Of a stretch of DNA of 64,000 nt, positions 1 to 9,100 are shown piece after piece (within the stretch, counting starts at the first letter, position 1; each line of letters begins with the position of its first letter). This DNA is from Micromonospora zingiberis. GTDB taxonomy: Bacteria; Actinomycetota; Actinomycetes; Mycobacteriales; Micromonosporaceae. The translations under genes were made by a program, and so were the position numbers. The notes beneath the pieces are model-generated. The model was not told the DNA's origin and did no database searches. It saw only the letters and a list, made by a program, of their open reading frames with translations. The stretch lies in contig NZ_SJJR01000002.1 of NCBI RefSeq assembly GCF_004331455.1, positions 372,001 to 436,000 of the forward strand, read 5' to 3'.

Positions 1-114
1 CAGACCCCGATCGTCGCGGTGGGCGTGCCGCTCGGTGAGCCGGCCTCCGGGGCGGTCACCGACGTCTCCACCCCGAAGCCGGTGCCGACCGCGGCCGGCC
101 CGACCGACGGCTGA
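1..114 (+). CDS. C-terminal tail of an unidentified protein, cut by window start
   Basis: An open frame runs from the first base to a TGA at 112-114 and gives 37 residues ending in a Pro/Thr/Ala-rich tail (ending AAGPTDG). The downstream mazG start lies 2 nt after this stop, so the two genes are probably co-transcribed. The tail has no recognisable domain. In related actinomycetes the gene before mazG is often a SurA-like or other exported protein, but that is recalled synteny and nothing in these residues proves it. Confidence 0.6.
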   Translation, partial: QTPIVAVGVPLGEPASGAVTDVSTPKPVPTAAGPTDG

Positions 115-116
115 GC

Positions 117-1109
117 ATGCCGCGGATCGTCCTGCTGGTGACCTCGCCCCGGTTGCCGGCCGGTCTGCTGACGGCGGCCGCCTGGGACGTCGTACGCACC
201 GCTGTGGTGTTTGCCGGCGCGGAGAGTGAGCTGGCCACGGCCATCCGCTCGGCGGGTGGGCAGGTGCGGGTGCCGGACGGCCCGGCGGTGCCGGCGTTGC
301 TGGCCGCGGCGGCGACCCACGACACCGTGGTCTGGCTGGCCGGCCCGGCCGGCGACGAGGCGCTGGCCCGGGAGCTGGGTCTGCGGCTGGCCCGGGAGCC
401 AGGGCTGGCCGAACTGGAGTTGATGTACGGCTCGTGGGATCCGCCGGGCGCCCGACTGCTCGACGCGGTGGCGGTGCTGGACCGGCTGCTCTCGCCCGGC
501 GGTGACCCGTGGAAGCGGGCGCAGACCCACCAGAGCCTGGCCGGGTTCCTGCTTGAGGAGTGCTACGAGGCGTACGACGCGATCGTTGCCTCGGACACCG
601 ACGCGCTGCGCGAGGAACTGGGTGACGTGCTGCTCCAGGTGGTGCTGCACGCCCGGTTGGCCGAGGAACTGCCCGAGGGCGAGCGGTGGAACGTCGACGA
701 CGTGGCCGGTGGGCTGGTCGACAAGATGATCCGGCGCAATCCGCACGTCTTCGCCGGTGCCGAGGCGGGCAGCCTGGAGGAGATCACCGCGAACTGGGAG
801 CGGATCAAGCAGGCCGAGAAGTCCCGCACGTCGGTGCTCGACGGCGTCGCGCTCAGCCAACCCGCGCTGGCCCTGGCCACGACGATCCTCGATCGCGCCG
901 CCCGCGCTGGTCGTACCCTCCCGCTCCCTCCCCCCGAGACCCAGCCGACCCCCGAGTCCACTCTGGGCGCCACCCTCCTGGCCGCCGTGGCCCAGGCCCG
1001 CCAAGCCGGCCTGGATCCCGAATCCGCCCTCCGCCACACCACCCTCACCTACGCCCAAACCCTCCCCCCGACCACCTCCCCCACCCCACCCCCCACCGAC
1101 CCGAGTTGA
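117..1109 (+). CDS. mazG: MazG-family nucleoside triphosphate pyrophosphohydrolase
   Basis: Hydrolyses (d)NTPs to NMP and pyrophosphate, a house-cleaning activity in the cytosol. The MazG fold is visible from about residue 105: the helix with LLEECYEAYDAI (acidic residues near 147-151) and the second metal-binding helix EELGDVLLQVVLHA (near 166), followed by KMIRRNPHVFAG and NWERIKQAEK, all typical of the family. The first 100 residues are a less conserved N-terminal extension, as in mycobacterial MazG. The last 60 residues are Pro/Thr-rich low complexity, and their C-rich coding DNA runs straight into a hairpin repeat that contains the TGA stop. The ATG start is 2 nt after the upstream stop. 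Confidence 0.9.
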   Translation: MPRIVLLVTSPRLPAGLLTAAAWDVVRTAVVFAGAESELATAIRSAGGQVRVPDGPAVPALLAAAATHDTVVWLAGPAGDEALARELGLRLAREPGLAELELMYGSWDPPGARLLDAVAVLDRLLSPGGDPWKRAQTHQSLAGFLLEECYEAYDAIVASDTDALREELGDVLLQVVLHARLAEELPEGERWNVDDVAGGLVDKMIRRNPHVFAGAEAGSLEEITANWERIKQAEKSRTSVLDGVALSQPALALATTILDRAARAGRTLPLPPPETQPTPESTLGATLLAAVAQARQAGLDPESALRHTTLTYAQTLPPTTSPTPPPTDPS

Positions 1110-1164
1110 TCAAGAGGTTTGCGTCTGGTTTCGGGCCGCCCGAGACGCAAACCTCTTGATCAAC
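1105..1164. repeat. perfect 22-bp inverted repeat, arm-conserved hairpin family, copy 1
   Basis: Left arm 1105-1126 (begins GTTGATCAAGAGG) and right arm 1143-1164 are perfect complements over 22 bp with a 16-nt loop. The mazG TGA (1107-1109) lies in the left arm. C-rich DNA precedes it and G-rich DNA (1165-1208, runs of GGGG/GGGTGGGG) follows, so pairing may extend imperfectly outward. A diverged copy with the same arm sequence and the same loop length is at 51459-51524. It could act as a terminator or a REP-like element. Confidence 0.9.
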
Positions 1165-1208
1165 CGGACGGGAGCGGGGGTGGGGGTGGGGTGGGTAGGG
1201 TGGGGTGG

Positions 1209-2828
1209 GTGGAGCGGTTTGGGGTGGTGGCGGAGCGGATCGTCGAGGCGCTGCTGGTCAGTCGGCCTGGGGTGGCCAGTGCGGTGGGGGACCACCGGTA
1301 CGACGATCGGCTGCCGGATCTCTCCGACGATGCCGTGGCCGCGGACCGGGCGATGTTGGTCGACGCGGCGAGTGTGCTGTGTGAGATCGACCCGGATTCC
1401 CTGGACGTCGAGGAGCGGGTGGATCATGCACTGCTCGCCACGCTGGTCGACCGGCAACTGTTCGAGCTGACCGAGATCCGCGAACGCGAGTGGAACCCGC
1501 TCGTGCACAATCCGGGGCCGCTGCTGCACGGGCTTCTCGCCCGGCCGTACGCCCCAGCGGAGCAGCGGCTGACCGCGCTGGCCGGCCGGCTCGCCGCCGT
1601 ACCGGACGCGTTGGCCACCGCGCGTGCGACGTTGCGGGAGCTGCCCCGCATCCACGCCGAGACGGCGGTGGGGCAGTTCACCGGCACCGCGGCGTTGATC
1701 CGCGACGAGGTGCCGGCGCTGCTCGCCCAGGCACCCGCGCTGCTCGGCGCGGTGGAACCGGCCGCCACCGGGGCGATCGCCGCGCTGGAGGAGTTCGTCG
1801 CCTGGCTGCGCGTCGGTCTGGCCGCCGACCCCGGGCCCGGCCGCGATCCGCGACTCGGCCGGCGCAGGTGGGAGGCGCGGCTGTGGTACGCCCTCGACAC
1901 CGAACTGGGCGCGGCCGAGATCCAACGTCGGGCCTGGGCCAACCTGGACCGGGTCAGCCAGGAACTGCGCGCCGCAGCCGTCGAGCTGGTCGGGGGTCCG
2001 GCCGACGACGAGACGGTACGCCGAGCCCTGGACCTGCTCGCCGCCGAGCACCCGGACGACCACACCATCGTGGACCTGGCCTCGATCACCATGGACGAGG
2101 CGAGCGACTTCGTCCGCGCCCACGACCTGGTCACGGTGCCCGACGACCCGTGCGTGATCCAGGTGATGCCGGAGTTCGCCCGGGGCGTGGCGGTGGCCTA
2201 CTGCGACGCGCCCGGTGCGCTGGAAACGGCTGACCTGCCGACGTTCTACTGCATCGCGCCCACCCCGGCGGACTGGCCGGCCAGTCGAACGATCTCGTTC
2301 TATCGCGAATACAACGATCACATGATCCGGAACCTGACCGTGCACGAGGCGATGCCGGGGCATTTCCTCCAGCTCGCCCACGCCCGCCGGCACGTCGGCT
2401 CCACCCGGGTCCGGGCCCTGACCCGCTCCGGCCCGTTCCTGGAGGGCTGGGCGGTCTACGCCGAACAGCTGATGGCCGAGCACGGCTTCGGCGGCCTGCC
2501 GGTGCGGTTGCAGCAACTGAAGATGCAGCTGCGGATGACCCTCAACGCGCTGCTCGACCAGCTGGTGCACGCCGAGGAACTGCCCGAGACCGAGGCGATG
2601 GCGCTGCTGACCGGGCGCGGCTTCCAGGAGGAGGGCGAGGCGGCGGGCAAGTGGCGCCGGGCCCTGCTCACCTCCACCCAGCTGTCGACCTACTTCGTCG
2701 GATACAGCGAGGTGGCGGAGATCGCCGCCGCCCGCCCGGCCGAGGTGTCGCTACGCGACTGGCACGACGAGATGCTGGCCCACAACTGTCCGCCGCCGCG
2801 CCACCTGCGCACCCTGCTGGGGGTGTGA
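1209..2828 (+). CDS. DUF885 family protein, probable zinc peptidase-like
   Basis: About 539 residues, typical for the DUF885 family of M32-like predicted metallopeptidases; substrate unknown. The hallmark HEAMPGHFLQLAH sits at about residues 379-391, giving an HExxxGH-like metal site, followed by the conserved EGWAVYAEQLM. The frame is open upstream to 1119, inside the hairpin, but family N-termini begin near ERFGVVAERIVEALL, so one of three in-frame GTGs at 1191, 1200 or 1209 is likely. I chose 1209. No clear Shine-Dalgarno can be told apart from the G-tract. No signal peptide. The gene ends 3 nt from the convergent lipoprotein gene. Confidence 0.85.
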   Translation: MERFGVVAERIVEALLVSRPGVASAVGDHRYDDRLPDLSDDAVAADRAMLVDAASVLCEIDPDSLDVEERVDHALLATLVDRQLFELTEIREREWNPLVHNPGPLLHGLLARPYAPAEQRLTALAGRLAAVPDALATARATLRELPRIHAETAVGQFTGTAALIRDEVPALLAQAPALLGAVEPAATGAIAALEEFVAWLRVGLAADPGPGRDPRLGRRRWEARLWYALDTELGAAEIQRRAWANLDRVSQELRAAAVELVGGPADDETVRRALDLLAAEHPDDHTIVDLASITMDEASDFVRAHDLVTVPDDPCVIQVMPEFARGVAVAYCDAPGALETADLPTFYCIAPTPADWPASRTISFYREYNDHMIRNLTVHEAMPGHFLQLAHARRHVGSTRVRALTRSGPFLEGWAVYAEQLMAEHGFGGLPVRLQQLKMQLRMTLNALLDQLVHAEELPETEAMALLTGRGFQEEGEAAGKWRRALLTSTQLSTYFVGYSEVAEIAAARPAEVSLRDWHDEMLAHNCPPPRHLRTLLGV

Positions 2829-2831
2829 GAC

Positions 2832-3521
2832 TCAGGAGTCGGGACGTCGGTCCACGATGCCGGCACCCGGCGGCAGCTCGAAGGCGGCACCGTCGACCTG
2901 CTCCTGGTAGCGGCTCAGCGCCAGCTCCACCGGTTCGCCGTCGATCCGGCCGGTGAAGCTGCCCAGCGCGCCCTCCCCGGTCACGCAGGCGGAGAAGTGT
3001 TCGCCGTCCTGCCGTACGTCGACGCAGGTGGCCAGGAGGCCGGCGACCGTGGTGTCGCTCTGGGTGATGACTGCTCCCGGGTCCAGGGCGGCGGTGGTCA
3101 ACAGTCCCATCACCATCGGTGGGGTCACCTGACCCTCCCGTTCGGCGGCGGCGAAGACGACCACCGAGGGCTTGCTGTTGGCGGCCGGCGGCGCGTCCAG
3201 GGTGCACGTCGTGCGTTCGCCTTCGGCGTCGCAGTGGGTGGTCGCCTCGGCCGTGACGGTCAACTTCCCGCCGGGCCACTGGTACGCGGACCGGGCCGGG
3301 TCCTGGGCCTGGACGATCAGGGCGGTCCGCCCGCCACCGAGCTGATACTCCGCCGAGTAGGTCAGCCCCAGCGCCCGATCCATCCGGGCGGCCAGGTCGT
3401 TGACGATGTCGGCCCGTCCCATCGCCCGCCCGGCGTCGTCCAGGGCCTGACAGCCAGTGACGGTGAGCAACGCGATGGCCGACGCGGCGATCGTACGAAG
3501 GGTGGTCGAGGCGGCGGGCAT
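2832..3521 (-). CDS. predicted secreted lipoprotein, function unknown
   Basis: 229 residues with a lipoprotein signal peptide: a short N-region, a hydrophobic stretch around residues 8-22 and a lipobox ending TVTGC with Cys24 as lipidated residue. The mature part contains internal Cys residues (HCDAEGERTTCTLDA and the C-terminal TCVDVRQ...SACVTG), which may form disulfides outside the cell. No catalytic motif or named domain recognised. It is transcribed away from eno and convergent with the DUF885 gene. In M. tuberculosis a lipoprotein gene (lpqU) also sits between mazG and eno, but the sequences are not obviously related and the strand differs. Confidence 0.75.
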   Translation of the reverse strand: MPAASTTLRTIAASAIALLTVTGCQALDDAGRAMGRADIVNDLAARMDRALGLTYSAEYQLGGGRTALIVQAQDPARSAYQWPGGKLTVTAEATTHCDAEGERTTCTLDAPPAANSKPSVVVFAAAEREGQVTPPMVMGLLTTAALDPGAVITQSDTTVAGLLATCVDVRQDGEHFSACVTGEGALGSFTGRIDGEPVELALSRYQEQVDGAAFELPPGAGIVDRRPDS

Positions 3522-3574
3522 GGCGCCCAGCCTGATCGATCAGGTCCCACTCGCGCAAACTCGTTGCCGGTTGA

Positions 3575-5026
<1,452 letters not shown>

Positions 5027-5055
5027 TCCATGCGAGACCTCGGGGGAGGGGTGTG

Positions 5056-5706
5056 ATGCAGCAGCGCCGCACGCCAGGTGGTCAGCGTCCGGTCCGCCGG
5101 CCGGGTCGCACCGGCCGGCCCGGCACCGGCCGCGGCACGGTGCGCGACAGCGGGGTCCGCGCGGAGTCGCGTACCGCCGCCGGTCGCGCACCGTCGACGG
5201 CTCGCGGTGCCGAGGGCGTACGCTCCGCCAAGCGCCCTGCCGCCAGGCGGGCGGCGGCTGGCGGGGTGACCCGGCTGGCCGCCCCCCGACCCCGAGGTCT
5301 CACCGGACGCGCCACCGTGCTCATCGCGGTGCTGATCGCGCTGGCGCTCGCCTACACCTACCCGGTCCGGGTCTACCTGGACCAGCAGGCCGACATCGAA
5401 CGGATGGAGGCCGCGCAGGCGGCCCAGCGGGAGCTGATCGCGGAACTGGCCGAGCAGGCGGCGAAGTGGGACGACGAGGCGTACATCAAGACCAAGGCCC
5501 GGGAGCGGTTCTTCATGCACCGGCCCGGCGAGAAAATGGTGATCCTGCTTGAGGATCCGGCCGGCGCCGCCCGGGACGCCGGTGCCGGGGGCGACCCGAG
5601 CCCTCCGGCCCCGCCGGACGCCTGGTACGACACCCTCTGGTCGAGCGTGCGGGCCGCCGACGCCGCGCAACCCACCGGGCAGACCGACTCGCAGCTCGAC
5701 GAGTGA
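5056..5706 (+). CDS. FtsB/DivIC-family septum formation initiator
   Basis: Bitopic cell-division protein (Rv1024-like). The N-terminal 85 residues are Arg/Pro/Ala-rich and cytoplasmic, followed by one membrane segment at about 86-103 (VLIAVLIALALAYTYPV) and an extracytoplasmic coiled coil (DIERMEAAQAAQRELIAELAEQ) leading to the DivIC hallmark ARERFFMHRPGEKM. The C-terminus is Pro/Ala-rich. ATG 5056 was preferred to the adjacent GTG 5053 because GGAGGG at 5045-5050 is better spaced. Position directly after eno matches mycobacteria, where the orthologue works with FtsQ/FtsL. It overlaps the next gene by 4 nt (GTGA). Confidence 0.88.
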   Translation: MQQRRTPGGQRPVRRPGRTGRPGTGRGTVRDSGVRAESRTAAGRAPSTARGAEGVRSAKRPAARRAAAGGVTRLAAPRPRGLTGRATVLIAVLIALALAYTYPVRVYLDQQADIERMEAAQAAQRELIAELAEQAAKWDDEAYIKTKARERFFMHRPGEKMVILLEDPAGAARDAGAGGDPSPPAPPDAWYDTLWSSVRAADAAQPTGQTDSQLDE

Positions 5707-6287
5707 GCACCGAACGAAAGAATGGCACCGTGACTGTCGTACCACCGCAGGAGCCGGCGGCTGCCTCCGTACCCCCGCCGAAGCGTGAGCCGGCCACCGA
5801 GGCCGACCTGGCCGCCGTGGCCGCGCAGCTCGGACGCCCGCCGCGCGGCACCCGGGCGGTGGCCCACCGCTGCCCGTGTGGCCTGCCCGACGTGGTGGAG
5901 ACGACCCCCCGGCTGGCCGACGGCACCCCGTTCCCGACGTTGTACTACCTGACCTGCCCTCGGGCGACGGCGGCGTGCAGCCGGCTGGAGTCGGCCGGGT
6001 TGATGCGCGAGATGGCGGACCGGCTGGCCACCGACCCGGAGCTGGCGGCCCGCTACCGCGCCGCGCACGAGGACTACCTGACCCGCCGGGACGCGATCGC
6101 CGAGGTCCCCGAGATCGCGGGTGTGTCGGCCGGCGGCATGCCCGGCCGGGTCAAGTGCCTGCACGTGCACCTCGGCCACGCGCTCGGTGCCGGGCCCAGG
6201 GTCAACCCGTTCGGGGACGAGACCCTGGAACTGGTCGAGCCCTGGTGGGCGGCGGGTCGCTGCGTGGACGTGCCGGAGGCCGAGTGA
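5703..6287 (+). CDS. DUF501 domain protein
   Basis: 194 residues. An N-terminal Pro-rich stretch is followed by the conserved DUF501 core: VAHRCPCGLPDVVETTPRL, PTLYYLTCPRATAACSRLES and VKCLHVHLGHAL. The paired Cys and His residues suggest metal binding, but no biochemical function is known. Orthologous in position to Rv1025, between a DivIC-like gene and a Ppx/GppA gene. Start GTG 5703 overlaps the previous stop by 4 nt, so translation is probably coupled. An internal GTG about 10 codons in is an alternative. Confidence 0.88.
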   Translation: MSTERKNGTVTVVPPQEPAAASVPPPKREPATEADLAAVAAQLGRPPRGTRAVAHRCPCGLPDVVETTPRLADGTPFPTLYYLTCPRATAACSRLESAGLMREMADRLATDPELAARYRAAHEDYLTRRDAIAEVPEIAGVSAGGMPGRVKCLHVHLGHALGAGPRVNPFGDETLELVEPWWAAGRCVDVPEAE

Positions 6288-6823
6288 CCACCGAGGCAAC
6301 CCCGGCCGTGGTGACCTCCGACGACATCGTGATCCGGCGGGCCCGCACCGCCGACGTGCGCGCCATCCGGCGACTGGTGGACACCTACACCGACGACCGT
6401 CGACTGCTCAGCAAGGCCACCGTCACCCTCTACGAGGACGTGCAGGAGTTCCGGGTGGCCAGCCGGGTCACCGACGGCGCGGTGGTGGGCTGCGGCGCGC
6501 TGCACGTGATGTGGGAGGACCTGGCCGAGATCCGCACCGTGGCCGTGGATCCGAGCTGCCGGGGGCGGCGGATCGGGCACCGGATCGTCGCCGAGCTGAT
6601 CGAGGCGGCCCGGGAACTGGGCGTGGCCCGGATCTTCGTACTGACCTTCGAGACCAGCTTCTTCGGCTCGTTCGGCTTCACCGAAATCGACGGGGCGCCG
6701 GTGCCACACCCGGTCTACGAACAACTGCTGCGCTCCTACGACGAGGGTGTTGCCGAGTTCCTCGACCTGGAACGGGTCAAGCCGAACACCCTGGGCAACA
6801 CCCGGATGCTGCTGCGCCTCTGA
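6284..6823 (+). CDS. argA: amino-acid N-acetyltransferase, ArgA type (GNAT)
   Basis: 179-residue single-domain GNAT closely resembling mycobacterial ArgA (Rv2747), which acetylates glutamate/glutamine at the first step of arginine synthesis. Recognisable features are IRRARTADVRAIRRLVDTY, VVGCGALHVMWEDLAEIRTVAVDP, the acetyl-CoA loop CRGRRIGHRIV, FVLTFETSFFGSFGFTEI, and the C-terminal VAEFLDLERVKPNTLGNTRMLL. The open frame is much longer upstream, but GTG 6284 gives the family N-terminus and overlaps the DUF501 stop by 4 nt. Its place in the eno/division cluster is unusual, because the M. tuberculosis gene is elsewhere. Confidence 0.85.
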   Translation: MTTEATPAVVTSDDIVIRRARTADVRAIRRLVDTYTDDRRLLSKATVTLYEDVQEFRVASRVTDGAVVGCGALHVMWEDLAEIRTVAVDPSCRGRRIGHRIVAELIEAARELGVARIFVLTFETSFFGSFGFTEIDGAPVPHPVYEQLLRSYDEGVAEFLDLERVKPNTLGNTRMLLRL

Positions 6824-7220
6824 CTCCGCCTAGCGGGATGCCCGCGCCCCGGCCCACGCCCGCGTCCACGCCTGCGCCCACGCCCGCCGGGTGGCCGGGT
6901 GAGGGTCACCGCTTCGGGCCCTGTCGAGCTGAGCCGTTTGCGCTCTCGCGGTCGCTCAGGAGACGGCCACCGTACGCGGACGGAGTCGCCGGGTGTGCGC
7001 CGCCGACCGAGGGCCGGCCGCCGGGCCGACCAGACCGGGTGATCCGTTGATGCAGTCAGCTCGACAGGACCCCAGGACCCCAGGACCCCAGGACCCCAGG
7101 ACCCCAGGGCCAAGGGCCAAGGGCCAAGGGCGGGAGGCCAGGGGCGAGCGGCGAGGGCGAGGGCGAGGGGCCGAGAGGGTTGGTGGGGTTGGGTCGTTTC
7201 CGCAGCGGGCCAACACGCGT
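6824..7220. other. non-coding, low-complexity intergenic region
   Basis: No convincing gene. It holds a C-rich stretch built of CCCACGCC-like units (6845-6894), then after 7064 a block of short tandem repeats annotated separately, then GGCGAG repeats near 7150-7170. The region separates the argA operon from the convergent XRE-DUF397 operon. Confidence 0.6.
7065..7126. repeat. tandem microrepeats, 8-bp x5 then 7-bp x3
   Basis: Five perfect head-to-tail copies of CAGGACCC (7065-7104) are followed by three copies of AGGGCCA (7106-7126). Likely slippage-prone, non-coding DNA. Confidence 0.9.
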
Positions 7221-7248
7221 CGAAGCCCTCGGCTGGGCGAGGGCTTCG
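7221..7248 (-). terminator. hairpin terminator after the XRE-DUF397 operon
   Basis: Perfect 11-bp arms CGAAGCCCTCG (7221-7231) and CGAGGGCTTCG (7238-7248) with a 6-nt loop, 12 nt past the DUF397 stop. No T-tract, as is common in actinomycetes. Confidence 0.7.
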
Positions 7249-7259
7249 GGGGCGGGAGG

Positions 7260-7460
7260 TTAGGCGGTCGGGCCGATCTCCTTTGTCAGCCCGACGAAGC
7301 TCGCCCAGGAGGTCGGGGTGAAGGCCAGCGTGCCGCCGTTCCGGTCCTTTGTGTCGCGGACGAGGACGACGCCGGTCAGATTGTCCGCTACCTCCACGCA
7401 CGAGCCGCCGTTGGTCCCGGAGTAGGTCGACTTGCGCCACCTGGCCGCTGTCATGTCCAT
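7260..7460 (-). CDS. DUF397 domain protein
   Basis: 66 residues of the actinobacterial DUF397 family: ARWRKSTYSGTNGGSCVEVADNL and VLVRDTKDRNGGTLAF are diagnostic. These small proteins are encoded beside XRE/DUF5753 regulators (BldB/WhiJ-associated modules in Streptomyces) and are thought to antagonise or tune the regulator. Here the start overlaps the end of the regulator gene. Met1 at 7460 gives a 10-nt overlap, whereas the Met3 codon at 7454 gives the classic ATGA 4-nt overlap and may be the true start. Confidence 0.9.
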   Translation of the reverse strand: MDMTAARWRKSTYSGTNGGSCVEVADNLTGVVLVRDTKDRNGGTLAFTPTSWASFVGLTKEIGPTA

Positions 7461-8269
7461 GTCTGCGCCGCTTCCTTGATCAGTTCGAGGGACTGTCTGC
7501 GGGGGAGCGCCTCACCACGGACCGCCTCCCAGGTCCGTTGCAGGGTGGCCAGATCTTCGGTGTGGTTCACGATCTGCGCCCGGACCTGGTGGTCGAGGTG
7601 CGCCACCACTGAGCCGTCGCTCAGCGTGGCCAGGATGAAGCCTCCCTGCAACCCAGGGTAGATCCCGGTCTCCGCCGGCACCACGAGGATTTGGACATGA
7701 GGCAGCTCGGAGATCTTGACCAGTTGTTCGAGCTGCTCCCGCATGGTGTCGGGGCGGCCGATGATGCCGCGCCGGAGCACCATCGCGTCGAGCGCCGCCA
7801 CCACCGGCACCGGCACGTCCCGGGTGAGGATCGACTGCCGGTCCAGCCGGGACGCGACCCGTTGGTCGATCTGGTCGGGTAGAAGCAGGCCGTTGTCCAT
7901 CATGCCGCGGGCGTATGCCTCGGTCTGGAAGATGCCCGGCACGAAGGCCGGCTCGTACCAGCGCAGTAGGGCTGCCTCCCGTTCCAGCTCAATCCATTCC
8001 CGCAGCCATGACGGTGTCTGCTCCAGCTTCGACAACTCGCGGAGCATTCGGCCGAACCGGCCTTCCGCCGCATCCGGGTCGAAGGCAGGGTCGTGCGCGC
8101 GATCGACGGCGAGCATGTAGTCCTTCGTGGGTGGTCGGCCACCGGTCTCGACCGAGCTGACGTGTGAGCCGGAATAGCCGATGACCCGTCCGAAATCGTC
8201 CTGGCTCATCCGGAGGTGGGCCCGGAGCAGGCGCAGTTCCTCGCGTACGTAGTCGATCGCGTTGCCCAT
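7451..8269 (-). CDS. XRE-family regulator with DUF5753 domain (WhiJ-like)
   Basis: 272 residues. The N-terminal helix-turn-helix (about 14-45) reads RMSQDDFGRVIGYSGSHVSSVETG. The C-terminal DUF5753 ligand-sensing domain includes LLRWYEPAFVPGIFQTEAYAR, the conserved RQSIL, and VQILVVPAETGIYPGLQGGFIL. Cytosolic DNA-binding regulator of the type paired with DUF397 proteins. The frame is open to 8395, but ATG 8269 has a good ribosome site (GAGGAATTG just upstream) and gives the family N-terminus. Divergent from two small genes, which are plausible targets. Confidence 0.9.
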   Translation of the reverse strand: MGNAIDYVREELRLLRAHLRMSQDDFGRVIGYSGSHVSSVETGGRPPTKDYMLAVDRAHDPAFDPDAAEGRFGRMLRELSKLEQTPSWLREWIELEREAALLRWYEPAFVPGIFQTEAYARGMMDNGLLLPDQIDQRVASRLDRQSILTRDVPVPVVAALDAMVLRRGIIGRPDTMREQLEQLVKISELPHVQILVVPAETGIYPGLQGGFILATLSDGSVVAHLDHQVRAQIVNHTEDLATLQRTWEAVRGEALPRRQSLELIKEAAQTWT

Positions 8270-8508
8270 CAATTCCTCACCTCTGCCCAATTCCGCCAGA
8301 CGGCCCTTCAAGCCGGCCCTACAACCGCCGCGACCTGCGCAGATGACGCGAGCACCTATCGACGCCCGTGCGGTCCTATGCAGACTTTGGCACAACGGAT
8401 CCGCTCCTATCCAGGAAGGGACGGGGCGGGTTTCGTGTCGGGGCCGCCCCTGGACTTCCCCCGTTACCGGGGCGGCCCCTCCCGATCCCCCGTGCGATGG
8501 AGGTCGAT
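8270..8508. promoter_or_regulatory. divergent intergenic region, XRE gene and small-gene pair
   Basis: 239 nt between oppositely oriented translation starts, so it must hold both promoters and is the likely binding site for the XRE regulator. No sharp -35/-10 pair or dyad could be assigned by eye. TATCCA near 8408 is a weak -10 candidate on the plus strand. Confidence 0.45.
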
Positions 8509-8691
8509 GTGCGTACCCGTCCGTTTCTCTGCCCTACGGTGGTCCTCACCGTCCTGCCGCGCCGCCGACGTGGCACTCACCTGCCCGAGTGGCTGCGCGA
8601 GCCCACCCAGCCGTTGCCGTTGCAGCGCCCCGGCCGGCCCGGCTGGCTGACCCCGGGCCAGCAGTGGCGGGCGAACGGTGGACACCGATGA
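8509..8691 (+). CDS. small protein of unknown function, first of a divergent pair
   Basis: 60 residues, starting at GTG 8509, which has GGAGG at 8499-8503 with 5-nt spacing; an upstream ATG at 8497 is less well placed. The protein is basic and Pro-rich with the motif RRRRGTHLPEWLREPT and ends WLTPGQQWRANGGHR. No domain recognised. Its stop overlaps the next ATG (ATGA, 8688-8691), which supports expression as a coupled pair. The paired arrangement opposite an XRE-DUF397 operon suggests a link to that regulator, but this is context only. Confidence 0.65.
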   Translation: MRTRPFLCPTVVLTVLPRRRRGTHLPEWLREPTQPLPLQRPGRPGWLTPGQQWRANGGHR

Positions 8692-9053
8692 TCACTACTC
8701 GGCTCGCGCAGCCAGGTCGGGGCCCGCACCCCGAGCATCCGCATGCCATCGGGTCGAACGTCCCGCACACTCCGCTACGACCGATGTGGTGCTGTCGGGC
8801 CGACGGGCAACCATGGCCCTGCGCCCAGGCGCGACTCCTGCTCTGGGGCGAGTTCGACCGGAACCCCGCCGGCCTGACGATCTACCTTGCCGGGCTGATG
8901 TACGAGGCCATGCGCGACCTCTACCACCTGAACCCACACGACGGTCCCGAGCCGGGGGCGCTGTTCGACCGATTCGTCGGCTGGGCGAGGAACGGTCGGC
9001 GGGCCGGTGATTCGGCTGGTCGCGAAGGGGGTGGAGCGGCAGGTGAGACGTGA
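8688..9053 (+). CDS. small protein of unknown function, second of a divergent pair
   Basis: 121 residues from ATG 8688, which overlaps the preceding TGA. The centre reads PMWCCRADGQPWPCAQARLLLW, followed by a helical stretch LTIYLAGLMYEAMRDLYHL and FDRFVGWAR. Proteins of this shape (Cys-rich W-x-C-R-x-C-G-x-x-W-P-C then a helical domain) are common beside XRE/DUF397 genes in actinomycetes and are sometimes labelled flavin reductase without evidence. The Cys cluster may bind metal. Ends just upstream of the Ppx/GppA gene. Confidence 0.7.
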   Translation: MITTRLAQPGRGPHPEHPHAIGSNVPHTPLRPMWCCRADGQPWPCAQARLLLWGEFDRNPAGLTIYLAGLMYEAMRDLYHLNPHDGPEPGALFDRFVGWARNGRRAGDSAGREGGGAAGET

Positions 9054-9100
9054 TCGGCGAGTGGGCGGTCGGGGCACGGTGGCGCTGTAGGGTGACTGTC

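Noticed and set aside
1165..1208. G-quadruplex as the main function of the G-tract before the DUF885 gene
   Set aside because: G-runs exist, and again at 51529-51571, but they may simply extend the hairpin pairing; the sequence cannot separate these options.
1110..2570. 486-residue minus-strand frame opposite the DUF885 gene
   Set aside because: Antisense shadow of a GC-rich gene; composition is His/Gln/Arg-rich with no domain, and the opposite strand encodes a recognised family.
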